Of a stretch of DNA of 34,055 bases, positions 18,800 to 27,778 are shown piece after piece. The position numbers and the translations under genes were made by a program. The notes beneath the pieces were generated by a model, which was not told where the DNA came from, made no database searches, and saw only the letters and a list, made by a program, of their open reading frames with translations. The DNA comes from Ignavibacteria bacterium. GTDB lineage: Bacteria; Bacteroidota; Ignavibacteria; Kapaibacteriales; UBA961. The stretch's first letter is position 1. Each line of letters starts with the position of its first letter. The DNA lies in assembly GCA_016873735.1 (NCBI GenBank), contig VGWD01000023.1, positions 1 to 34,055 on the forward strand. Reading direction: 5' to 3'.

Positions 18800-18834
18800 C
18801 GCACAACTACCGTATGGGATACTGCTTTTCATGC

Positions 18835-18868
18835 TTTGATGAAGTTAGAATTCTTATGTGTATTTTCG
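18835..18868 (+). promoter_or_regulatory. Candidate promoter for the dioxygenase gene
   Basis: TTTG at 18835-18838 and TATTTTCG at 18861-18868 are separated by 22 bases. The second box differs from TAnnTTTG at one position. It ends about 22 bases before the dioxygenase start at 18891. Confidence 0.33.
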
Positions 18869-18890
18869 CATGGCAATTTTTGGAGTTCTT

Positions 18891-19853
18891 ATGCCCGCAA
18901 TCAATATACCCCGCTTGAATTTACTTGACTTCATTGGTGATGATCATGTAAAGCAACATGCATTTTCTCAAGAACTTGGTAAAGCATTCAATGACACCGG
19001 TTTTGTGATGATTGCAAATCATGGTTTGGATGCCTCCAGAATTGATGAACTTTATAAGCAGATTCAAGCTTTTTTCTCACTTCCTGAAGAATCCAAGCGC
19101 AATTATGAAATTCCCGGACTCTTTGGTCAACGTGGCTATACTGGCAAAGGAAGAGAAAAGGCAAAAGATGCACTAACACCTGATTTGAAAGAATTCTGGC
19201 AATGTGGGCAAACCGTACTCGACGATGACCCTGTGAGACATGATTACCCCGAAAATATCATGGTCTCGGAACTTCAAGATTTCAATGATATACTAAGAGA
19301 AGTATATGCACAGCTTGAGGAAACAGGGAAGCAGTTGTTAAGAGCAATTGCTCGATATCTTGATTTATCGGATTCATATTTCGACAAGCATGTCCATAAT
19401 GGTAATTCTATCCTAAGAGCCCTTCATTATTTTCCGATAACAGATCCTGACTCTATAGCGCCTGATGCTGTTCGCTCAGCAGAACATGAAGACATAAATC
19501 TCATAACATTACTCATTGGGGCTAGTGCCGATGGATTGGAAGTGCTGACTCGTGATGGTACATGGTTTCCGGTTAAAGCACAAGGGGAAGACATCGTTGT
19601 GAATGTTGGCGATATGCTCCAGCGTTTAACCAATAATCTATTGAAATCAACAACACATCGTGTGGTAAATCCACCAAGAGAATTATTGGGTACCTCAAGA
19701 TTCTCTGTACCATTTTTCCTTCACCCAAAATCCAATATGGATTTGACATGCTTGGATTCGTGCATCAAAGAAGATAATCCTAAGCAATATGCAGACATGA
19801 CTGCAGGTGAATATCTCGATGAAAGACTTCGTGAAATAGGATTGAAGATGTAA
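18891..19853 (+). CDS. Isopenicillin N synthase-like 2OG-Fe(II) dioxygenase
   Basis: This non-heme iron oxygenase should couple oxidation of an unknown substrate to 2-oxoglutarate decarboxylation. The start at 18891 is chosen because GGAG lies 5 bases upstream and the family opens with an INIPRLNLLDF-like strand; a longer open frame begins at 18858. The N-terminal DIOX_N block has AFNDTGFVMIANHG and FFSLPEESK. The iron ligands are His199 and Asp201 (AEHEDINLIT) and His256 (STTHRVVNP). Arg270 and Ser272 (SRFSVPFF) match the RxS that binds 2-oxoglutarate. Length (320 residues) fits the family. It is a single gene flanked by divergent and convergent neighbours, so context does not reveal the substrate. 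Positions were counted by hand. Confidence 0.92.
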   Translation: MPAINIPRLNLLDFIGDDHVKQHAFSQELGKAFNDTGFVMIANHGLDASRIDELYKQIQAFFSLPEESKRNYEIPGLFGQRGYTGKGREKAKDALTPDLKEFWQCGQTVLDDDPVRHDYPENIMVSELQDFNDILREVYAQLEETGKQLLRAIARYLDLSDSYFDKHVHNGNSILRALHYFPITDPDSIAPDAVRSAEHEDINLITLLIGASADGLEVLTRDGTWFPVKAQGEDIVVNVGDMLQRLTNNLLKSTTHRVVNPPRELLGTSRFSVPFFLHPKSNMDLTCLDSCIKEDNPKQYADMTAGEYLDERLREIGLKM

Positions 19854-19856
19854 CAT

Positions 19857-19890
19857 AAAAGGCATGATTTATGGAAATCATGCCTTTTTT
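19857..19890. terminator. Bidirectional rho-independent terminator
   Basis: The arms GGCATGATTT (19861-19870) and AAATCATGCC (19875-19884) are perfect over 10 bp around ATGG. An A run precedes and a T run follows, so it serves the dioxygenase gene (+) and the LamG T9SS gene (-, ending 19898). Confidence 0.9.
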
Positions 19891-19897
19891 ATTCATT

Positions 19898-22417
19898 TCA
19901 GCGATTGATCAGAAGTTTTTCTACATAACTCCGACTTCCATCATGTATTCTGATAAGATACATGCCATTTGCCAAAGATGCAACGGGGATATTGGTTGTG
20001 AATTGTTCATATGAATCTCCCGCATGTGTGCTCGTTTGGAATAATTGTTTACCCATCATATCCAATAATTCAACGAATCCTTGTCCATTAGGAGATAGCA
20101 TTGTTCTTACAGCGATTGCATCTTCTTGATTAACAGGATTTGGAAAAATGTTGACATGTGCTCCCATTGTTCCTTCTTCAACACTTGTTAAACTATATAC
20201 TGTAATTGTCAACATTGTATCTGCAATACATCCTTCTTTATTGGTCTCAGTCACTTTAAGATATGCTAATCCGGGCTTAGTAAAAGAAACGAGAATTGAA
20301 GAACCACCATTATTGCTTGCTATGACTGCATTCCCACTGATTTCCCAGTTATAACTACTACCCTCGTGATAGGCAGTATAATATGAGTGATTAACTTGTT
20401 TTTCATGAACCTTGGTGTATCCAAAAATATCAACATTAGATTCTGAAACATATACTGTGATGGAATCTACAAATATTGTTGCACCATAGGTGGTAGTCAA
20501 ATAATAAGTAGAGGTTTTTACCGGTGTTACAGTGATGAACGGTTCTTTTTGACCAGTGGACCATTCATATACCGGATTGCTTTTCATTGGTTGATCAGGG
20601 TATTTGTTCCATACCCAATTATTGATCAAGGTTACATTATTGTTCAATGCATTCATTGCTGCGTCACCGGACCCTTCATCAAAATGCCACAATCCGAAAG
20701 CAGTATGTGATGGTTTTTCAATTCTTCTCGGAAGATTATTAGCTGTAAACACATATTCTTCCAATGTTATATACACCTCATCGATACAGCCTTTGAATCT
20801 TCTTCCGCCCTCTCTCCAATTACCAAGTGTTAATGATGGAATGCCTGAATATCTAATTGGCGTAGAATTTTCTGCTACAAGCCCTCCATTGACATAGATC
20901 TTCTTTGTACCTTTATTATAGACAAATTGAACATGTTGCCATTCATTTGGCTTCAATATAAAATCCAAATCATTCCAAGACCATTTTTTTCCGCCATCCA
21001 ATGTTTGTACAACCCAATTTCTAGAACCACCATGACTGCAATCAAGCAAAACACCATAAATATTTGGTTGCACATCCGGTACCTTCACCCACATAGAAAT
21101 TGAAAAGAGGTCTTGTTGACCAAATGTACCCAATTCAATATATCCTCCTTTTTTAGAGTCAGGAAATCTTGCAGGATTTGGTGATGCACCATTTTCAAGA
21201 TAATACTGAATAACATTGTTGTCCCATGAAAAGCAAGTTGTATCAATTGGTTTGACAATAGATAGTTGAACTGTTTCTCCTTTGCAAATCGTGGTATCTA
21301 CTTCTAGTATTGAATACTGACAATCCTTTTCAGTCGTTTGTTTCGTTTTTGATAAAGCCCAAATTCCATCAGCACGGAAATATAATATGCGTTGTTCACT
21401 CCCATCATAAAAAACTGCATTCTGTCCCAATTCTGACACCCGAATCACTGGTGGAATATCACCAACTGTTGTCACCTCTTCAAACCCATTTGTCGTACCC
21501 GGTTTGAACACCATGACTTCCATGGTATAGAACTGATTTCTAGCCCAGTCATAACCCGGTATAAAGTCATTTGGTGGTATGAATCCACCTACTTTGACAA
21601 AACTATTATCATCATGATTATATGACACTGCACCTTCAGTTTTATAACTTTCATGATTGACCGGAAGAATATTGTAGAATTTGTTCGTGTTGAGATCTAA
21701 TTCCCACACATCTTTTAACCAACAATATTTTCCAATATCATTTGCCCATGGTTCACCTATAGTGCATTCTTGTTCAAATTGACTTCCGGATGCATTGCCA
21801 TATCCTGATGCGAAATACACTTTGTTCTCACCAGGTTTTCCAAGGACCAAAGAAGGACATCGCTTCATGGGAACAGTATTGCTATCTACAAATGCATTAT
21901 TCGCAATGGTGTTAACCCATTGGTCTTTATATTCCCAAACCCAATTATTGAGATTATACAATCCATATCCACCAACAAATCCCATAGATTGTGTTTTGTC
22001 ATTCCAGAAATATCCGGCATTATAACTTTCACTATCAAATGAGCCTGTCGCAATCTGTGTCCATTCACCACCAGATGAAGGTAATGCATAAAGATTTTCC
22101 CTTCCACTGCGTACTGCAATCAGTCGATCATTCGTGTAATCATATGTGAATGTTCGTAATTCATTAGGCGCACCCTGATTTGGAATCTCAATAAATACAT
22201 GTTGACGTATGTCATAAGCCATCACAATAAGTGTGTCATCAACATATTTCATGCTGTAAATGAGATTATGCACTCTGTCATACCCTGTAGAGCTAAATCC
22301 AAGCTTCTCATGTTTGAATTCCCCTTTATCCTTAATTTTTGTCCATCGATATTCATCAGCATAAAGATTGTTTAATCCCAATGCCAATAACATAGTAATC
22401 AGAAACTTCTGTTTCAT
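19898..22417 (-). CDS. Secreted T9SS protein with a kelch-like N-terminus and a LamG-type domain
   Basis: A signal peptide ends near residue 20 (LGLNNLYADE). Residues about 25-380 have repeated short beta units with Gly- and Trp-rich turns, such as GFVGGYGLYNLNNWVWEY and SYNHDDNSFVKVGGF, consistent with a kelch-like propeller. Residues about 420-580 look like a concanavalin A/LamG-type sugar-binding fold. They include LFSISMWVKVPD, NEWQHVQFVYNKGTKKIYVNGGLVA, LTLGNWREGGRRFKGCIDEVYI and FGLWHFDEGSGDAA. A PKD- or SprB-like beta stretch follows. The last 85 residues are a T9SS type A sorting domain starting IFPNPVNQ. No catalytic motif is seen; adhesion or glycan binding is an inference. It follows the SIMPL gene by 55 bases on the same strand. 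Confidence 0.83.
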   Translation of the reverse strand: MKQKFLITMLLALGLNNLYADEYRWTKIKDKGEFKHEKLGFSSTGYDRVHNLIYSMKYVDDTLIVMAYDIRQHVFIEIPNQGAPNELRTFTYDYTNDRLIAVRSGRENLYALPSSGGEWTQIATGSFDSESYNAGYFWNDKTQSMGFVGGYGLYNLNNWVWEYKDQWVNTIANNAFVDSNTVPMKRCPSLVLGKPGENKVYFASGYGNASGSQFEQECTIGEPWANDIGKYCWLKDVWELDLNTNKFYNILPVNHESYKTEGAVSYNHDDNSFVKVGGFIPPNDFIPGYDWARNQFYTMEVMVFKPGTTNGFEEVTTVGDIPPVIRVSELGQNAVFYDGSEQRILYFRADGIWALSKTKQTTEKDCQYSILEVDTTICKGETVQLSIVKPIDTTCFSWDNNVIQYYLENGASPNPARFPDSKKGGYIELGTFGQQDLFSISMWVKVPDVQPNIYGVLLDCSHGGSRNWVVQTLDGGKKWSWNDLDFILKPNEWQHVQFVYNKGTKKIYVNGGLVAENSTPIRYSGIPSLTLGNWREGGRRFKGCIDEVYITLEEYVFTANNLPRRIEKPSHTAFGLWHFDEGSGDAAMNALNNNVTLINNWVWNKYPDQPMKSNPVYEWSTGQKEPFITVTPVKTSTYYLTTTYGATIFVDSITVYVSESNVDIFGYTKVHEKQVNHSYYTAYHEGSSYNWEISGNAVIASNNGGSSILVSFTKPGLAYLKVTETNKEGCIADTMLTITVYSLTSVEEGTMGAHVNIFPNPVNQEDAIAVRTMLSPNGQGFVELLDMMGKQLFQTSTHAGDSYEQFTTNIPVASLANGMYLIRIHDGSRSYVEKLLINR

Positions 22418-22472
22418 TGCTTACCCCAATTAATAATGTAAAAATACCCCTACACTTCTTCTTCATGCAGCA

Positions 22473-23201
22473 TTATTCTGCTTCATATTCCAATCGAACC
22501 GTGATGGTTGCTGTTTTGTTCTTTGATGATGTATTGAATGATCCGCCTGATTCGAAATCTTCATCGGTGTTTTGACCGACAATTTGAAATACCCCCATCG
22601 ATGCTCTTTTAAGTTTACCCAATGAAGCATCTGATTTGTCTGCAATGTTCTCAGCACGATTCTTTGCATCTTCGGTTGCCTGAGCAATCATCTCCAATTT
22701 CAATTCCGATAATTTGGTATAATAATACATCGGATTTTCAGTGATGATTTCTATGCCTTGATCAATCAGTTCGCTCACCTCTCTGGAAACTTTCTCAACG
22801 AGATCCACTTTTTGTGACTCCACCGTGATTCTTTGAGTCAGTTTATAGCCAACAAATAAAGAATATGAAGTACCGTTTGGTTCAGACATGGTCTGAAATT
22901 CTTTCTCAATATCAATCGATGATATGTTTAATTCTTCATTCTTGATGCCTTTTTTAACAAGATATTCCTTTACTTTTTGCCTTCTTCCTTCAATCAATGT
23001 ATATGCTTCCTTCAAATTAGCTGCTCGTGCAGACACTGAAGATTGCCATATGATCAAATCTGAAGTGAAGTCCCTACTTCCCAATCCCGTAACCAAAATT
23101 CCATTGTCGATGCTATAACGTTTAATGACTGCATCAGCCAATGTTGATGTCGATACAATGATTGCAATTGCAATCAAGATGGTGTTTACATGCGCTTTCA
23201 T
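22473..23201 (-). CDS. SIMPL-domain protein (DUF541)
   Basis: A signal peptide or N-terminal anchor covers about residues 1-24 (TILIAIAIIVSTSTLA). The remainder matches the SIMPL fold of periplasmic or outer-membrane proteins. It has the early ILVTGLGSRDFTSDLIIWQSSVSA, then KVKEYLVKKGIKNEELNISSIDIEKEF and a YSLFVGYKLTQRITVESQKVD segment. The helix AQATEDAKNRAENIADKSDASLGKLKRAS follows, then a C-terminal ATITVRLEYE strand. The role is poorly defined: family members have been linked to oxidative stress or envelope integrity. Its upstream region is a long non-coding stretch with a small palindrome. Confidence 0.87.
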   Translation of the reverse strand: MKAHVNTILIAIAIIVSTSTLADAVIKRYSIDNGILVTGLGSRDFTSDLIIWQSSVSARAANLKEAYTLIEGRRQKVKEYLVKKGIKNEELNISSIDIEKEFQTMSEPNGTSYSLFVGYKLTQRITVESQKVDLVEKVSREVSELIDQGIEIITENPMYYYTKLSELKLEMIAQATEDAKNRAENIADKSDASLGKLKRASMGVFQIVGQNTDEDFESGGSFNTSSKNKTATITVRLEYEAE

Positions 23202-23242
23202 CGTTCTATCCTTTGTATGAATTGATTCACAACAAAACCCTG

Positions 23243-23258
23243 ATTGTAAATCTACAAT
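23243..23258. promoter_or_regulatory. Palindromic site upstream of the SIMPL gene
   Basis: ATTGTA and TACAAT form a perfect 6-bp inverted repeat with a 4-base spacer, 42 bases before the SIMPL start. The size and place suit an operator. No regulator can be named and chance is possible. Confidence 0.3.
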
Positions 23259-23740
23259 ATTTTCGGCACAGGATACGGCGAAACCGTATTATGCATGCAA
23301 TGATTCCAACACCCTGTCATCATCACATACACCCCCGATACATGCCCCTACCGTACCCCTTTCTCTTCGCCGACACAATTGTGATGGTATTGTTCAAGAT
23401 CCCCTTGGATGTCCCCTCATCCTGCTTGACGATACCAAGTGTAAGCGCATAGCCCCAGGATGTCATTTCACCCCTACATCACTCTATGCTTCCCTAAGAT
23501 ATTATGTTCATTTCTTTGATTGATCATGTCAATGTACTCTACAAGAATATGATATAAAACTCGTGCCAAACTTTTTTCGAGTACTATGCACTACCCCAGA
23601 AACAAGCATGGAAGCCACTTGTATGATATGTATGAGTTTTTGCACCAACTTTGAGAATAGGTTCAAAAGGTGTGATGTGATGTCAATGTGTCAATAAAGA
23701 TTGACACTTTTCTTCAACACTTTTCAGAATAGGAGAACAC
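23259..23740. other. Non-coding gap with clustered C/G runs and a small hairpin
   Basis: No convincing gene is seen in this stretch. From 23332 to 23597 there are eight runs of at least four C on the plus strand (G on the minus strand), unusual in this AT-rich sequence. A 47-codon minus-strand frame (23323-23466) covers many of them but resembles nothing I know. At 23688-23707 GTGTCAA and TTGACAC form a perfect 7-bp hairpin with a 6-base loop followed by TTTT, a weak plus-strand terminator or a regulatory site. Confidence 0.45.
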
Positions 23741-24754
23741 TTAAAACAGCATTCCAAGAGTGAACCTGTGTATCCCCCCGAGATCAGAAATATTCGTGTA
23801 TGAATAATCCGCCTGTAATATATATTCCATTCCGCTGATGGGAACTTGAATTCCGGCTCCACCTGATATCTGACCGGGCCCAATGATATATCCACCTCTT
23901 ATGATTGCCTTTGCGGGAAATGCTTCAGAGAATGTGACTGCATATTCGGTCCCCAATGAATAATTCTCTGCATTATCATTCGGATGATTGAGTTGCAAGG
24001 ACACTGTCCATGATTGCATACTATCGAGAATCGGTTCCATCGCAAAACCAATCCGAAAATTTATGGGTGGATCAAAAGATTGAAATGCGCTCATTTCAGC
24101 ACCATTGAAATTTGGTCCTGTGCCTTGATTGCGAATTGTTCCCATTGGCGATAACTTACCACCGAAATTACTGATGGCTACTGCAAATCGTGATGTTCCA
24201 AGACCTGTTCTATAGAATGTGCCGGCATCGAATAATACCCCATTCATGCGAAGTTTACCCACTTGCTCATGAAGATAGCGAACAGTTATACCTGCAGAAA
24301 ATTGCTCTGTGAATTGTCTGGCATAACCAAATGAAAAAGCAGATGTTCCAAAATTGATAGTTTCGCCCGTACCGAAAGGTCGAAACTCCGTTGTTACTTT
24401 GATTGAACCGGCATTCAGATTGGCAATGGAAAACCCTATTGAGGATTCATCATCCAGTTTATAGAGTCCTGAAGCAAAGCGATGTTGAAGTCCGGTAAAC
24501 CATTGCGTTTGTGTAAATACAACATGATTGCTTTTCGATTGCGTCATCCCGGCTGGATTCCAATACATCGCATTGGCATCATCTATAACACTTACCACAC
24601 TCTCACCCATACCGGTTGCGCGTGCTCCCGCCCCAATTTTCAATGCGGATCCAATGGATATGCCGATTCGTTCATCTCCAAATGCTGGAAGTATCTGTGC
24701 ATAGACTTCCATGGTTGAGATGAAGATGATGATGAGTATAAGAGCACTATTCAT
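23741..24754 (-). CDS. PorV/PorQ-family outer-membrane protein
   Basis: A signal peptide ends at about residue 20 (EVYAQ). The mature protein begins in the manner of the UPF0164/PorV-PorQ family, with LKIGAGARATGMGESVVSV and then DDANAMYWNPAGM at about residues 58-70. The remainder is an outer-membrane barrel of short strands, for example SIGFSIANLN, AFSFGYARQFTEQFSAGITVRYL and MEYILQADYSYTNI, ending IHRFTLGMLF. PorV shuttles T9SS cargo from the translocon to the attachment complex in Bacteroidota, and PorQ has a related role. Given the seven T9SS cargo units in this window, an accessory secretion role is plausible. Many family members have no proven function, so I do not assign porV itself. 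Confidence 0.85.
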   Translation of the reverse strand: MNSALILIIIFISTMEVYAQILPAFGDERIGISIGSALKIGAGARATGMGESVVSVIDDANAMYWNPAGMTQSKSNHVVFTQTQWFTGLQHRFASGLYKLDDESSIGFSIANLNAGSIKVTTEFRPFGTGETINFGTSAFSFGYARQFTEQFSAGITVRYLHEQVGKLRMNGVLFDAGTFYRTGLGTSRFAVAISNFGGKLSPMGTIRNQGTGPNFNGAEMSAFQSFDPPINFRIGFAMEPILDSMQSWTVSLQLNHPNDNAENYSLGTEYAVTFSEAFPAKAIIRGGYIIGPGQISGGAGIQVPISGMEYILQADYSYTNISDLGGIHRFTLGMLF

Positions 24755-24758
24755 ACTG

Positions 24759-24766
24759 CAAAAATA
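24759..24766 (-). promoter_or_regulatory. Candidate -7 element next to the PorV/PorQ-family start
   Basis: On the minus strand this reads TATTTTTG, an exact TAnnTTTG match. It ends only 4 bases before the start codon, so transcription from it would give an almost leaderless message. No -33 box is clear. Confidence 0.38.
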
Positions 24767-24853
24767 CCTTCTTTTCCCTCAATTTTTTAGTGGATTATTG
24801 CAAGATAGGCAAGAACATGATGAGTTGAGTTGTTCATTCAAAGTGCATGTGAC

Positions 24854-24878
24854 AAAAAAACCCCGCTGATGCGGGGTT
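24854..24878 (-). terminator. Rho-independent terminator after the small lipoprotein gene
   Basis: The arms AACCCCGC (24859-24866) and GCGGGGTT (24871-24878) are perfect around a TGAT loop, with a run of U on the minus strand. It lies 37 bases after the stop of the gene at 24915. Confidence 0.9.
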
Positions 24879-24914
24879 GTATATTATTCACGCAGTTGAT
24901 ACTGCCTCATCACA

Positions 24915-25313
24915 TTACTTGTTTGATGCACATGTGGTGTTTTCATATAAACGGATACGTTTTGAATCTTTGAACTTGTCTTTTGTTGACTCAATAAACT
25001 CTTGTTGTAATTCTTTGGTTAATCCTGTCAACTTTATACAATAATCTATCTCACCTTCTTTACCCCAGGATGTTTTATTCAACACAATGGTTACATTGTT
25101 TATCGTTTGAAATTCGTTTATATACTGCTCATATTCCTGTTTTGCTTTTCCATCTATCCCGCTTCCAATACTAAAAAATGAAACTCTTAATGCATATATG
25201 CTATCCGAGACATTAATAGCATGCACATCACTATGAGAATTATCTGTTTGGACTTTAGAACTTGAACAAGCAAATAACATTGAAAGAGCGAGGAGCAAAT
25301 ATGTATAGTTCAA
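24915..25313 (-). CDS. Small lipoprotein of unknown function
   Basis: The 132-residue product starts with a lipoprotein signal, lipobox LFAC, with lipidated Cys at residue 16 followed by SSSK. The mature part is a single alpha/beta domain of about 90 residues: a strand ALRVSFFSIGSG, a helix KQEYEQYINEFQ, a strand NNVTIVLNKTSWG, DYCIKLTGL, and a long charged helix ELQQEFIESTKDKF before a final strand. Two Cys (in DYCIKL and near the C-terminus, TTCASN) could pair. No known family is recognised. It has its own downstream terminator and stands apart from the M43 protease gene, so it is probably expressed alone. Confidence 0.75.
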   Translation of the reverse strand: MNYTYLLLALSMLFACSSSKVQTDNSHSDVHAINVSDSIYALRVSFFSIGSGIDGKAKQEYEQYINEFQTINNVTIVLNKTSWGKEGEIDYCIKLTGLTKELQQEFIESTKDKFKDSKRIRLYENTTCASNK

Positions 25314-25358
25314 AACTCAACCTATTACATTGGAACATCTACTACTTTGATATTGAAG

Positions 25359-26642
25359 TTACTTGTTAATTAAAATCTTTTTTGTAATAATCGAATTGTC
25401 ACCGGAATCAATTCTTATGAAATATGTACCGGGCTGAAACTCATTAACAGCGTTTACTTGGATTCTAGCATTTGAGTTCGTGCTAATTTCTTTTACTACA
25501 TTCCCGAATACATTTTGAACTTTGATAGTGACATCTTTCGATGATGCTTCTGACATATGAATGGTGAATAATCCATTATTCGGATTTGGATATACATTGA
25601 TATCATTTGCGATATCATTATGTTCTACAGAAAGTGGTGTTTGGCATCCTTGCGAAGTCAGCAATCCGGATCGTGGACCGGTTAAGGCTGCAGTCATTCT
25701 TTCACTTTGTCCAATGGTAAACATGTTCATGCATTTATCATCAACATAATCCATATAATTCATGTACATCTCTCCATTATTCCCTGTTCCACATTTATTG
25801 GATGCTTTGTGAGGAAAAGTGGGACAATCATAGTTGGCAGCTTCAGCTTTTTCGGTATCGGATACAAAATCATCTCCACATTCATCATCACCCCAGATAT
25901 GTCTTAGGTTTAACCAGTGACCAACTTCATGTGTACCTGTCCTTCCGCCTGTATTACTTTCGAAATTTCCTGTACCTGCAGTACCTTTTGTACCAAATAC
26001 CTCATATCTGATGACCACGCCATCAAGATTCGGGCTTGTTGTAAGTTCTTCAGGAAATGTTGCAAATCCAAGTGTTAATGAATCGAGTTTTACAACATAC
26101 ATATTAAGATACTGGGTTGGATTCCAATTGTCTTTTCCACCATTAGCTGTAGATTTTATGTTATCAGCATCATTCGGATCCCATCCAACGACAGATGTTT
26201 GTGTTCTTGTAATCCCGGTAGTAGGTTCCCCGTTGGGATCTCTCGTAGCTAAGCAAAATTCTATGCGTGAATCAGCTGCTTGTCCACGAAAAGGGTGCGA
26301 ACTATTTAATGTATCTGCATTTAAAAATCTAAAATCTTGATTCAATACATCTAATTGAGATTGTATTTGCTCATCAGATACATTTTGAATTGGATCATTC
26401 CAAATTACGTGAACAACAACAGGTATTGTTATAACCTGTGCTGTTCGTTTTAAATAAGGATTAGTTGAAATCAATTTCTGTGTTTGAGTCTCGGATTCTT
26501 CCATGTGCTGACGAAGAGAAGGATCTTGTAACATTCTCCGTTCGAGGATGTTCATCGTTGCACACTTTGTACCTTGTGCTTTACCATCAAATGATACAAT
26601 TGATAAGCCAATGCAAATCAAGAGTAAAAAGTTCTTTTTCAT
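25359..26642 (-). CDS. Secreted M43 (pappalysin/cytophagalysin-type) zinc metalloprotease with T9SS domain
   Basis: A signal peptide (MKKNFLLLICIGLSIVS) supports a start at 26642; an in-frame ATG 15 codons earlier would put a hydrophilic leader before it. A propeptide-like region is followed by TIPVVVHVIW, the usual entry to the metzincin fold. The zinc site HEVGHWLNLRH gives His238, Glu239, His242 and His248, followed by IWGD. The Met-turn is MYMNYMDYVDD. Four Cys in the catalytic domain are placed as in the family. The last 85 residues are a T9SS type A sorting domain starting VYPNPNNG. The enzyme should act outside the cell on proteins; its target is unknown. Numbering was counted by hand. 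Confidence 0.92.
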   Translation of the reverse strand: MKKNFLLLICIGLSIVSFDGKAQGTKCATMNILERRMLQDPSLRQHMEESETQTQKLISTNPYLKRTAQVITIPVVVHVIWNDPIQNVSDEQIQSQLDVLNQDFRFLNADTLNSSHPFRGQAADSRIEFCLATRDPNGEPTTGITRTQTSVVGWDPNDADNIKSTANGGKDNWNPTQYLNMYVVKLDSLTLGFATFPEELTTSPNLDGVVIRYEVFGTKGTAGTGNFESNTGGRTGTHEVGHWLNLRHIWGDDECGDDFVSDTEKAEAANYDCPTFPHKASNKCGTGNNGEMYMNYMDYVDDKCMNMFTIGQSERMTAALTGPRSGLLTSQGCQTPLSVEHNDIANDINVYPNPNNGLFTIHMSEASSKDVTIKVQNVFGNVVKEISTNSNARIQVNAVNEFQPGTYFIRIDSGDNSIITKKILINK

Positions 26643-26702
26643 ATCTAAGTGTCCAAATGTTAAGGAGGTATTTTCTTTGACGTTCATCGCTTATTTGGTT
26701 AA

Positions 26703-26726
26703 TATATGTCAAATATTCAACATATA
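26703..26726. promoter_or_regulatory. Palindrome upstream of the M43 protease gene
   Basis: TATATGT and ACATATA form a perfect 7-bp inverted repeat with a 10-base spacer, 61 bases before the protease start and just after the end of the decayed dehydrogenase. It could be an operator. Its AT-only composition makes chance likely. Confidence 0.22.
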
Positions 26727-26742
26727 ACAAGTAAATGAACCG

Positions 26743-27654
26743 TTACATTTTCACAAATTTCACTACCGACTTTATACCACCCTTATTGATTTCGACATAG
26801 TACATTCCTTTTGCTATGTCAAATGACTGAATCGCAAGGGAATGTCTGCCTTTTGAAACATATTGTGCAGGCAATTCCTGAACCACAGCTCCATGTATAT
26901 TATAGATTCTCACCGGTACCAATTGATCGTCTGACACTTCAAAAGAGATCGTGCTTTCTTCTGAACTTGGGTTTGGATATACTATGGTTTCTTGTTCATA
27001 TCCCGTATTGACATCATACACTGAACTAGAAGTAAGACCACTAATACGCAATTGCACAAATCGATTTGGTGATTCTGTCATTGCATAGATTTTTCCAACG
27101 GGTGCTTGTCGTATATCACGAAAGCGGACATATCCATTCATGCTTCTTGATGAAGATATTTTTTGATTGTCTTTCATCTTCAGCCAATGGATATGTGTTC
27201 CGGCCAATGCAACAATCAAGATATCTGCTTCATTATGTTGATTTTCCACCAGTATGCCTCTACCCAAAGCAGTAGTTTGTCCACCCGTTGCGGACACAGC
27301 ATATGTGATATACACATATTTGTTCTGCTCAAAATTGGGATGAATGGCTATATCCAAAAGTCCGCCTTAATCTTTTTGCACAATGGCAGGCAAACCTGAA
27401 ATCTCATTCAGCGTATTTGTGGAAATAGTATATCGATACATCTTCCCTTGCTTTTCCGTAAAGAGCACTTCATCGCTAGTGATAAATGTGAAACCCCAAG
27501 GAGAGGCCATAGTACTGATGAGTATTTTTTCTTGAGATACCTCGACGATTTTAGATTTTATAGTATAGATATTCACAGCAAAAAGGGTACATATAATTGA
27601 CAAGACTATTTTCATATCAAGAATTGTCTTGGAAAGAGTATGTATATGTTTCAT
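26743..27654 (-). pseudogene. Decayed PQQ-dependent sugar dehydrogenase (GSDH family) with T9SS domain
   Basis: The first frame (27654-27367) has a signal-peptide-like start and the GSDH opening SPWGFTFITSDEVLFTEK, then GLPAIVQKD. It meets a TAA at 27367-27369. The same frame continues at once with GGLLDIAIHPNFEQNKYVYI, so CAA to TAA (KDQGGLLD) explains the break. The family's next 200 or so residues are missing. About 36 residues after the later ATG, ALGRGIL passes directly into DILIVALAGTHIHWLKM, which belongs near the family's C-terminus, followed by RDIRQAPVGKIYAM. The catalytic His and the PQQ and calcium ligands fall in the missing part. The T9SS sorting domain (VYPNPSSE) remains. Soluble aldose dehydrogenases of this family are periplasmic. 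This copy cannot be active. Confidence 0.85.
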
Positions 27655-27778
27655 GGTAATTCATAGATTAAAGACAGTAGCATTATAATATTTTTGCAGT
27701 TGAATTTGTTCATTTGTCCGGACAGAGTTATATAGATAGAAACAATGGACAAGATTTTGTGGCGAAGGCTTATTTTAT

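Noticed and set aside
23162-23452. A 96-codon plus-strand frame in the gap before the SIMPL gene
   Set aside because: It starts inside the SIMPL signal-peptide region on the opposite strand, is Pro/His-rich with no motif, and covers the C-run cluster, which looks non-coding.
27367-27654. A separate small gene next to a second gene at 26743-27357
   Set aside because: The two frames are the same reading frame separated by a single TAA and together match one sugar dehydrogenase, so they are treated as one decayed gene.
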